From: Amphiura filiformis
Lineage: Eukaryota > Echinodermata > Ophiuroidea > Amphilepidida > Amphiuridae
Reading direction: 5' to 3'
Assembly: GCF_039555335.1 (NCBI RefSeq)
Contig: NC_092644.1
Coordinates: 48,497,281 to 48,561,280 of the forward strand
DNA: 64,000 nt
Every line of letters begins with the position of its first letter. Position 1 is the stretch's first letter. The position numbers and the translations under genes were made by a program. The notes under the pieces were generated by a model that worked only from the letters and a program-made list of their open reading frames with translations, was not told the DNA's origin and did not search any database. Shown piece after piece: positions 42,806-54,100 of the stretch.

Positions 42806-43407
42806 TTAAGAGATGGGGTATGAACGTTTGGACAGTATTTATTGTGGGACATTAGAGCACAGCAGACATATCGAATTACATTCTGAATACGAAGAATGTC
42901 CTTCTGATATCAAATAATTTTGATTTTGTGAAATTCGCAATGTGATACACATTTTATGGCAAATGATTAAAAATTTATATTTTTGATATTTAACAGTACT
43001 CAAAGTAAATTTTATAAATTTGATGATTTATACTTAAAGTGTATGTAGGTGGGATGAAAAGCCGATGATCAATTGAAAATATTGACCTTTCGTATTGAAG
43101 ATATGGATTTTTTCCCCAAAACACCAACAAAAAAAAGACTACAAAAAACTACATACACTTTAAGAATCATTAGATTTATAAAATTTACTTCGAGGACTGT
43201 TATATATCAAAAATGTGAAAAATATCAAATTATAATAATTTGTCATAAAATTTGTATTTATATATCGTGAATTTCAAAAAATGAAAATTATTTGATATCA
43301 GAAAGACATTCTTCCTATTCAGGATGCAATTCGATATGTCTGATGTGCTCTCATGTCCCACAAAAATACTGTCGAAACGCTCAAAACGCTCATTCCAGAT
43401 CCCTTAA
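42806..43407. mobile_element. TTAA-flanked palindromic MITE, copy 1
   Basis: Flanked by TTAA. Left: GGTATGAACGTTTGGACAGT. Right: ACTGTCGAAACGCTC and CATTCCAGATCCC. The halves mirror each other: CAGACATATCGAAT, CTTCTGATATCAAATAAT, AAGTGTATGTAG and TTTCGTATTGAAGATATGGA. Same family as 56,375 and 62,837. Confidence 0.88.
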
Positions 43408-44832
43408 GGTCCTATAAAGTTTTTGACTACACATGAATTATATAGGTTACATCACTTAGCTGTGAAATGGTTAACACACCACTCACACCACTCCACGCCA
43501 TACATAAATTCTGCCAGTCACATTTCCCCAATATGAAATTTTTTTAAAGTAAAATTTCAATTTTAATTTTACTTCATTAAAGTTTGGCGGAGGCGGGGTT
43601 CGAACTCACGGCGGCGGCGGACTGCTTTGGATACACTATGAACCCAGCGCCTTAGACCACTCGGCCATTTGTCTTCTTGGAATTCATTTGAAACTTTTTT
43701 GAAGGTATAATCGCAACTTCAACATAGGCCTACCACGTGACAAGCAAAGGCAGAAAACGTACCATATTTTGGAATTTTATTTGCCTAAAAACATTTATGT
43801 GTATTATTAGCGCTCAATTAAGTTAACTGCGTGTTTTATACAAAAAAAATCCAATAATAAACAGTGATAACTGGGCGTCTGTATGGACAATACATTATAT
43901 CGATTTTGACACGTGCTTGTGTCTCAGTACATTTCCATGGTCAGTAAAATACTATAGAGGAAAACCTACCATTTTCTTGTATCACGTTCGATGTTTTTAT
44001 CAATTACATAAAAATTCCATTTTAGACCCCAAATGTTTTTTCAGGAAATAAAAGATTAGATTACCATAAAAACGAAACAGTAATCTTTTGCCGGGTCTAA
44101 TGTAATATTCACATAAGATTTTCAACGTTTTTTCTATCCTTATTTTTGCTCAATGAAAAAAATATTTTGGCGTATATAAAATTGAAATAAAATTCTCTGC
44201 TTCTTAAACGACATCAAATGTGCCACAATTGGGTATCACGAATCGTTATATATGATGTGCAGTTAATATTCATATTTTCTTTTATGCAGAGGATGCTTCA
44301 GTTTTGACAGGAAAATATTTTCTTGAAAACCCTCTCACTCGGTTATTTTAAAAGGTAACCACGCTTCCCTAGAATGTGCAATAAATTAGCATTAAAATTT
44401 TTCTTATTCTAACAGCAAGCGTTTCTAGAATGTATTTTGGCGAAATGTGGTGTGCACACCACTTATGAGTGACGTGCATCAGTTATCACTCCCGACTTAC
44501 ACTGACAATTGACTGACATATAACAAAGTGCTATAACAATAGGATGTATCACCAAAGGAACGCCCCTCTCATCTAGCTATTATCGAATAAATAGATCTGC
44601 GTTTAGTCCCATTTTCTAATCCATTGAGCATGTTAGTAGCAAAACAACATTAGTGACAGTTCGATCATTTTTACGAGGACACTGGACACTATACCACGAA
44701 ATTCGCAACCACAGATATTTTTGATGATCCACCACTATTATTATACCAGTCAACATCGTGATCATCATCCATCTCACCACCATCATCATATATTTTCATA
44801 ATTTTACACTCACTGGACATAATTCATTCTTC
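43408..44832. other. 5' flank of the Lhx6/8 gene
   Basis: Contains a tRNA-like sequence at 43,584-43,674 and then the probable promoter/5'UTR. Transcription start and TATA box are not identifiable. Confidence 0.45.
43584..43674 (-). tRNA. tRNA-like (Leu/Ser type) pseudogene or SINE head
   Basis: On the minus strand: TGGCCGAGTGGTCTAAGGCG (a tRNA-Leu/Ser type box A and D arm), a long variable region with GCCGCCGCCG, then GAGTTCGAACCCC (box B) and CGCCTCCGCCA. The 5' acceptor strand does not pair with the 3' end and the anticodon stem is poor, so it is unlikely to be functional. Confidence 0.45.
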
Positions 44833-45180
44833 ATGATGAGGTACGCACCTTACAGCAAAAACTTTGAACATAACAGTGGCGGCAACACACAAATTACAGA
44901 TTCTTTTTCGGAATACAACTACCGGTGTCATGAGGATAAATTGCAAGACGGAACAGATTACCCTCCTGAAGGGGTCCGCGTTATTAAGCAAGAACCTCGA
45001 GGTCCAATCAAGGAGCATCTGAAGCGGCATTTTACGCCTTTAACTACGGTTAGTCACCACACGGCGAGATCAGATGGAAGCGTAAGTCCATCGTCTTGGT
45101 CTAGCGCAGGGAGCCCTGATGGAAATAGAGAACCCCTAACTGCTGTTAAGAGGGATTTTGACGATGGTAGTAACATGTCG
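44833..45180 (+). CDS. Lhx6/8 (Awh): Lhx6/8 exon 1
   Basis: MMRYAPYSKNFEHNSGG start; ends FDDGSNMS with GTAAGT donor, phase 0. The second ATG (44,836) has A at -3 and may be the true start. Confidence 0.85.
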
Positions 45181-48100
45181 GTAAGTGCATTTTATGCATT
45201 CTAGTCAAAAAAACTAACAGCCCAGCAAACACTAAATTAAATGTGTTACAGAAAATGTCATGTTATATAGGGTAAGCATGTAACGCGTTTTAATAACATT
45301 AATCCGAAAAATATTTGAGGACAAATAAACAGAATGTTATTTAAATCTTGACCAAATATATTACAAAATTGTTTGCCCAAAATGCTCTACAATAACATTT
45401 TTAGTTTTCATGACCTTTATATAACCCGACATTTAAATGTTATTAACACGCGTTGAATACATGTTTTAAGAACATTTTTGTGTTTACTGGGAGACAATGA
45501 TAAAGACACGAAATAATAACTATTTGAGAACAAACAAATCAACACTGAAAGACAGATAGGTGCCTAAATTCCAAGAATGAACTCCGCAGGCCCATTATAC
45601 TTGGGACCATACAAATACATAAACAAATCTTTACGGTTATTATTTCAAAATAATTTACACGTGTGACTTAATAAGCTGTCAAATACACAGTAATTTCCGC
45701 ACTCTACATGTAGAGTGTATCTTTCGCTTTCCCCATCTGATCGAAGCCCACTTGTTTATTTGCTTGTAGCCTACACACCCCTACACAAACCAAAGTAGAC
45801 CTACACAAATAAACGAAGTGCATGATTATGCAATTTCAAGTCCACTCAATCTCTGTACAGTTCTCGTTTGGCCAATTACTTCCCCCACCGCACCATAGTA
45901 TAATTCATATAAAGTTTAAGATTAATAGATTAAGATTGGAGTTTAGGATTAGGATTAATCTATCATTCCCTGATTTTTTTACCATTACCTGATTTTTTTA
46001 CCATTACCATCATCGTCATCATCACTCAGACTCGGACATCAAATACCAACAAAATATTTACCGTACATGCTTGAATCATCTGAATAGAATATTAGTGAAA
46101 CCATGGAAATAGTAGGCCTACTATTTCCATGGTGAAAGTCATCGACTCATCGCTGAATCTGGTAAGACAACGTTGTGCAAAATGCGTGCAGTTTATACAC
46201 TGTCCGTGCAATACGTATACGAAGTTATGCGATTACACCAGTTTCCTCTCCGACTTGGAAGTGTACTTCTAGTTCATACTAACCTTTTCCAATCAGGTCT
46301 CCACATACATTCTAAAGACTTAAAGACCCTTTCAGTGATCCCAGCGCAAGAGTAAAAAAAATTAAATTGTTTATTGCTTAACAGTGAAGGATAAGTCATT
46401 CAAATTGTCATTTGGTATTTTTGAAATGACAAATTTGGCAAAAAACAAAGAAACTAGCAGTACTGACGAAGTTGAAGCCCCATTCAAATACATGTAGCTA
46501 ATTTAGATACTGTCAGTATCTAAATTACAGATTCGTGTAAAATGTCTTATTTTGTCTTAACAGCTTTTGGCTGAACCACTCGCAGGCTATGTTAGCACAA
46601 TAGCACATCTATATGACAATGACAAAGGTACCAAAATCTGAATTTTGATGATTTTTACGATCGTCTGGATGAGCAAATCACTGAATGGGCCTTTAAACAA
46701 ATTTAGTAATTTTATTCTATTTGGGACTTGCTAACAGGGAATGTTACGAAAATTAATCAGAATTATTTTTTGCTTGAATTTTCTTCTGCACAGACAAGAC
46801 ATGAATATCGTAAATCGAGAAAAAGTCCCTGAAAGCCGCAAGTAGGCATCATTTTATATTTTCGATAATGAAGTTAAGAACACTTAATACATCACTAAGT
46901 GTTTGTATCGATTTTAAGCACGTTCGTGAAAGCAAAACAACCCGAATTTTTCGAAGAATAAAATATACCAATACCCACATTTTAGTTAAATCAAGGATGT
47001 TTACCCGCCAAAATATTGATAATCGTTCATCGCCGACGTCAGTCCTTATGAATAATGATCACTCGTCAATTTAGAGCACCATTTCGCTAACTTCCACCAA
47101 TTCATTCACAATTTTATATGGGAATTCTAGTTTAGGCATGCTTCGTGCGCCCTGCTATCACATATATGTGCCCTAACCTGAAGGTCCCGTGTCCCAGTCC
47201 CGAGTTACTCCCGACCGGGGTACCGACCTATAAAAAAGTCCCCAACCTAGAGTTTTTAACAACTTGTAAATTGGCGTCATGACGGTCATGCGTTAATAAT
47301 AGTTTTCGACTATTTTTCCCTTCCTCAGAGCAACGAAAGTTGTGAGATGTGCAACGGTTGTGGTACTACCATAATCGACAAGTACCTACTAAAGGTTGGC
47401 CCTGGCATGAGTTGGCATGTAAACTGCTTATACTGCTCAACGTGTAACGGCAATATGGGTCAAAACTTAGAGGAGATGACATGCTATATGAAGGATGACA
47501 GGGTCTACTGCAAGATGTGTTATGCCAGGTAAGAGGGGTTTTCTTGATTCTAGCAACCTATTTTTATGGTATTAATAGATATCTACGAAAAAGTTTATTT
47601 CTGAACTGAATTTGCAGTGAAATAAAATTATGATAGGCTTTTTTTGTACTATAAACCCGTATACCGAACTTTGTTGTCGACTCTTTAATGTTTAGCTAAC
47701 TATACCCGCCGTTGGCAACACCTATAAGCGTTATAGCTTCGTGTTTTTTCTGCAGTGTTCATTGTAAAGTTTCCCACATGGTATAGTGCGTAGTCATTCC
47801 CTTTAAAAGGGAATTTTTATTCTGAATACGGATATTACTGAAGACAACTACAGTGATGATGGAATTATCTCTCAGCTAGGCCTATACATAAATTCCAAAC
47901 TTTTGATTGATGATACAATTTATTAAGTGACCAAACATAATGTTCATGATTTAATTTCACATACTGTCAATTTTGTAAAAGTTAGAATGTTCAGATTCAA
48001 TTCACTAATTAAGGCGAAGGTATGCATCACAAGAGATGACAATGCGAAAACATGCTTCAATCAGGTGGAAATACCATAAATTGCAGTAGCAACCACGTAA

Positions 48101-51100
48101 ATGATAACTCAAAAGTTTGATTTTATCAATGGGTCATTCAATACCCCATATTATCGTAACCCCGTTTGAACATGTGTGGAGGAGCTTGGAAGATTAAGTT
48201 CATGTCCCGGGTTCATGTCTTTCATACTCTCTAAATGTAAAAGAGTGAAAAACTCACACACCAAAAGAGTAAATAACAAAAAAAAAAAAAAAAAAAAGAG
48301 TGAAATGTGTTTTTAACTTTCAAACCACTCAAAATAGAGTGAAAACCACTCTAAAAGAGTGAATTTCAACTCGTTCAAGGAGTTAAATGAAGGATAACAC
48401 ATTTTGCGAGTTGTCCTTCATTGAACTCCTTGAAAGAGTTAACATTCACTCTTTTAGAGTGGTTTTCACTCTATTTTGAGTGGTTTTAAAGTTAAAAAAC
48501 AAATTTCACTCTTTTTTGAGTGGTCTTATAGGTGAATCACTCTTTTGGGGAGTGAGTTTTTCACTCTTTTACATTTAGAGAGTAGGTGTGTATGTAGTTC
48601 AAAAGATATGGTATCTGAGATAAAACTTTTAAGTTTAAGCCCGTCTTTGGCACAGTGAGTCTCTGGTCATACAAGGGACCGAGTGTGTTTTCGCTAGGAC
48701 CGACCGTTTAAAGGCCCAAAAAAAGGATTGGCTCTCAAACATTTTTGAAAAAAAGCTATGTGCTAGTGCTTTTTTGCCCTTTTTTTGTAGAAAAACAAGC
48801 TATTTTATGTTTTTAGCCACCTTTTTATGTTATTAAAACGGTATACCTTTATAACCCGATATTTAAACGTTTTCTGGTAATCTTTTCCGCATTACACTTA
48901 AATCTCGTTACGTACAAACATTTTGTTTTTTGCTGGGAATGCAAGTTTTGAAAATGAGCCTAAAATCCTATCTTTTCTTATTTTAGTTATATTTGTCCGA
49001 ATCAAAGCCTTAGCCAAGTATAGTTTTCCTTGTGCTATTTCAAGCTTATAAAAATGAATGGTGACCATGGTGACAATTTCTAGAAACAAAGTATTTTTTC
49101 CTCGATAGGACAAAATAAAAGGGCAAAGAAAGTCTTAAATCTAGCGGAAAACCCGCCGAATTAATGTCACTATCAAACCACAAGATGTTGATCATTTATT
49201 TTCGATTCGATTTTGATTCAAATTTGATTCAATTTCAAGATGAAATGATCACACACTTCAAGAGATGTAATCAAATATTTTACAGTTTCTTGTGATACGC
49301 GTTTCATCCGTCCGACGGTCGCATCATGCGCGCGAGCAAGTTTATTTGTAAATGTTAGTTTAACGAACCGCTTATAGACATGCCGAAGAGAATGTGACTG
49401 TTAATGAACTGGAAGAAACCAAACAATATTTTCCATTCTTTTTATGATCGAATCTTTATTAAATCAAACAGAGAATCAAGCGATGATATCATTGTTTTGT
49501 TCATGGAATTCCACTGAACGAAATAGCCATCGTATTGATATTTGTAGAAAAAATGAATGTTTCGGGTAAAGTTTGAAAATTCGCTGAATAAAAAGATAAA
49601 ATCCCGTCAAGCATTAGATAAAAACCACAAGATTATGAATAAAAGAACAGGTCCAGGGAAATAAAGGAACATTATACAAATTAACAAATGAAATTATATG
49701 CTTTTGCGCCTTTATGAATTTATATAATAATGTCTTTGTCATACACCCATAAGTTTGACCTGGTCAAAGGTTGATAACATGATTGTAGGAACAAAAGCAA
49801 TATTGGTATCACAATTATTTTATGTGTTTGTTTTTGTTTGTTATTGTTTTGTTATTCTTCTTCTTTTTTTAAATAAAAACGTTTGTTTTTCTCTCTTTTT
49901 ATTAGACAATTTGGCGTAAAGTGTTCGGCATGCACTCGTACAATCCAGTCAACGGATTGGGTACGGAAAGCCAAGGGTGCCGTGTTTCATCTAGCCTGTT
50001 TCGCATGTGATAGCTGTAATCGCCAGCTTTCTACAGGAGAAGAATTCGCCATGGTGGACCATAAAGTGGTCTGTAAAACCCACTATCTTGAAATGACTAA
50101 TCCGTTGGAGGGAACAGAAGTTGATGGTGAGTTAATGCCTATTGGTATATATACGGTATTGAGGAATTTCATTCTTGTAATATAATTCCAAAATAAAGGC
50201 ACATAACAGCCCTTATATGTATACACTCTTTCACTCGACCTCTATTTATGGATAAAGAAAAAAGAACAGCATCGACATTCCGATTTAGGATGATTTTCCT
50301 GTATGTACAAAAATGCAGAGTTTTTTTTATCAATAAACATACGTAGGGCATGTTAATAAAATTTGCTATAGATAAATGTTATATAAATGCTTTGATCCAT
50401 GACTTAGGAACCGATGACATTTACAAACTTTTTGTTGTGCTATAGAAATGTTATGATATTTCAGAAAAGCACATTTGCCAACGGACGTATGCTTAACCAT
50501 CCGCCAAACATGTTAAACGTTATATTGCTCATGTCGGAACTCGCGCTATCTACTGAAGATAGCACGTACGTGTCGTCAATGGTCAAGCGCACCATGCATG
50601 CATCATCGGTACTGATCTTGCTTCAACCATGCGAGCTCATGCGTTCTGTTATGGTTTAAAAAAAGATACTTGATTGAAAAGCAAGGAAATAACGTTTTTG
50701 TGGACCAAAATTAACCATAATTATAACAAATCACTGGGCAAATCACATTGCGCAAATCAGTGAAAAGTTAGACTATGCCATAGTCGATTTTTGATAAATA
50801 AAAGCATGTTATTAATGTTAATCATGATGAAAGCATTCAGTTGAACTCAAAATTATACTGATATTTATTACATCAAAATACTAGTATAAAATTGTTATGA
50901 AAAAGTTTATATAATTATATTAGTGACAGTAAAAGTAAAGTGTACGTAGCTACGTAGGCTTATATTATTGAATGCAACATATCATAATGTCATAATTGTA
51001 TTGGCACTTCAATACTGAACAATTCTGATTTTAGAATCTGCCAGTTTATTAATCGCGAAATTCTAGGTTAAAATGGGAAGCTAACAAACAGAGGGAGTAG

Positions 51101-54100
51101 GATGACTGAAAAGATCAGATGTGAAAATCTATCAATTGTGCACACATTAATTAAATCAAGAGTTTTAAGCTTAAATTCTTGTTTAAATACAATATCCAGA
51201 GTATGCACAATGGGCAAGTGGACTACGGGATAGTCTAGTGAAAATTGCTCATTTTTAATTCAAGAGTTTTAAGCTGATTCAATTAAGCTGATATTCTCAG
51301 CATGTAGATATCGGCGTTAAGGTTATACACAATTTTGCCATTTTCAGAAGCAAAATGGGATGCACGTAGCCCCTTTAAACTTATCTATTTCTGGAAATAA
51401 ATATCGGAGAGAGAAAACGCAAACTACGTCTAAAAGCTGAAAGTGTAAGGGTCATTATTATGCTTGAATTTTCCACTTGGCTCAAAATGAAATGTACTTT
51501 TCAAACATTTCAAATTTTTTCAATATCCGGAGCATCAAGATTTTTGGGAACACGGCCATAATTTCTCATTGGAAGTGGCGATTTTGTTGGGAACTTCGAC
51601 GCACATTACAAACAAGTCAATAAAAGAATGTGCATATTCATTCTTGATATTGGTTGTCTCGATTTTTTATGTAAGCTTAAAATGTTGGCCGAATTTGAAG
51701 TAAAATGGCCTCCACTTGTATGTCGTTTTGTAACCAGTAATAATAATTCCGTGCAAGATTTCATAGACAAAATTCTGACCTACATTATTTCTATAAACCC
51801 TCTTCTGCATGCAGGTGCTATTTAAATTTTCATTTCGATAGCAGAAAATTGAGATATTTGCTATTTTTCCGACTCGCTGCTGCCAAATTGTCTAGTTTCG
51901 CGATAAAAAGATACAGCGAAATCAATTTTTTTTTCGAACCATGTCACCTCGTTTCGGCTTGTGCTTTGAAGTACACACTTCAAAATTGATATAGTGATTC
52001 TATATTTCAAGCTGCGTCATACTGTGTTTTTCTTACCTCTGATTGTCGCTGCTCAAGGCCAAAATTCGAAATTTTTTGGACAGAAGTGACACTCTCATTT
52101 CTTTTTAAAACACATGTTTACGTACGACATTGTTACGACGGGCTGTATTTGCCAAGTGGTGTTGCCGAGGGCAAGTGGTGTTGCCGAGTTTGGATTTTAA
52201 AATATTTAGGTATTTTCTAGCTTAAAATCCAGCGCCAATGCTGCGCTTGCAACAGGTAGATATTTAGAAATCCATTTAAGGTATGGGTATGGGTATGGAA
52301 ATTGGGGATCCCAAAAAATTGGCATATGCCTATATATAGGCTATATGCAAAGGGATGGGGCATTTTGGCAGGCCAAGGGGAGGGGCCACAAAAATTTGGC
52401 AGTCCAGGGGGTGCGGACAAGCGATTTTCGGCTGGCCGAGACGGGAGGCAAGCGATTTTTAGCGAGTCGCTTGGAAATTTTGGCTTATAATTAGTAGGCT
52501 AATACCGGTACTGATTGCACAGCCTTTCGAGAAAGCAATTTTTTGGCAAGCCGGGGCCGGGGGAGGGAATAAAATTACTGATTTTGGCAGGTCGAAAGGA
52601 AGAATGACTTTGCACACATTAAAGGGGCATTTCGTCACACCACAGCCTCATACAACCCCATAGGCCTACGTCCTTTCTCACAAGTTAAGATTTTTATACC
52701 AGTCATCCGCTCTGGCCACATGTTTAGGCATTTTCACGCAGATCAATTCATTAAGCAATGGAAAATATTGCCAAATTTGAATTTCGTTTTAAAAGCCTAC
52801 TCCCCATTAAAAAACCCACTAATTTTGGGGATTAAAAAGTTCTGTAAAATGAAACAAAAGGCTGCCTCAATCCTAATTATTCATTTAATAGGCCAGGCCT
52901 TCATTTCTGAAAATAGCGGGAGCTCAGTCACTCTCCTATGTGTAGGCCTACTGAGGAGCTTGACAAGGAGCTCAATTATATAATATCAATATTAAACCAT
53001 AGGATTTTCAAGAAGTGAGCAGCTCAATAAATGCCATTAGTAAAATTATTGGGCCTACGATTTTTATATTTTATTTGACTGTGATCCGTTTTTCTATAGG
53101 CTATATACATGCCTACACTGTATATAGGCCTACCTTTAAAATTTCTAAAATTGGCGGAATACGCTCTAAATTTCTCATACGTCCAGCATAACCAAGGGCA
53201 ACGGGGGGGGGGGACGCTATGGCCATACCCGTAGTGGCGGAACCAGAATTTTTTTCCGGGCATGGGGCCCGGGGGGAAGTGAATTTGAGACGGGGGCACT
53301 TATTGCACTTGAAATTGCCGCAAAAAGTGGAAAATTACATAATTGTGGGGATTTTGCCTAAAAACTGGATGAGAAAGAAAAAATATTGGGGAAATACTGC
53401 CCCCCCTAGCGGCGCCACTGCATAGCCTATCCATCCATGATGCTAGAATGACGGAAGTTCTGGCGCTGAAATTCAATTTCAATATCACGAGTTTTTATCA
53501 GGGATTTTACCAAGGGAAGGCGATAGTGTAGGATTTTGCTGATATACCAGGCAACACGAGAAAGGTGTGGCTAAATAAGGGAGTGTTCATTATAAATTTT
53601 TTCCATTATCATACTTTTGACGCCGAGAGCATAATTATTTGAAGCGTACATCGTGTCAGTCACATGGTCACATTATTTTCTGTTGAAAGAGAAACGCACA
53701 TGTCTCTGATTAGCTCGGGGATTAGCTACTGCGCGCTGCGTGCTGGTCTGTTGTTGTCGAGTGGAAATGGGAAATTTATGAATGAACTTCCGCAAGTTTG
53801 CAACATCATCACGCAGCGGCGTAGCTGGGATTTTTTCCAGGAGGGGCAAGACTGTAGGCCCTATGGGGAGGGGCCCAAATATCCACCAAATTTCCCACTG
53901 GGGGGGGGGCCCAAATAGACAAGTTTTGCCAGGCTTATCATAATCGTATATGGTAGGCCTATTGAGCTGTATTGCATATCGTTTGGATTCCCCATCTCTC
54001 TGCCCCTCCTCTCACCCTCTCTCTCTCTTTTTCCTCTTTCTCCCCCCCCTTTCCCTCTTTTTTCCTTGCACTAGGGGGGGGGCCCAAATAGGCAATTTTT

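Larger units (their letters stand above)
45181..47328. other. Lhx6/8 intron 1
   Basis: Contains a full CCCAGCAAACAC MITE (45,221-45,491), a direct repeat CCTGATTTTTTTACCATTA (45,969-46,007), a 34-bp perfect palindrome (46,100-46,133) and a TTAA-flanked MITE (46,320-46,696). Confidence 0.75.
47529..49905. other. Lhx6/8 intron 2
   Basis: Contains a MITE-1 copy split by a TA-flanked fold-back (48,131-48,611) and a CCCAGCAAACAC-family remnant (48,830-48,945). The remainder shows nothing recognisable. Confidence 0.7.

Noticed and set aside
44758-44832. N-terminal extension of Lhx6/8 exon 1 (MIIIHLTTIIIYF...)
   Set aside because: The frame begins with GTG, not ATG. The extension is low-complexity and not expected for this family.
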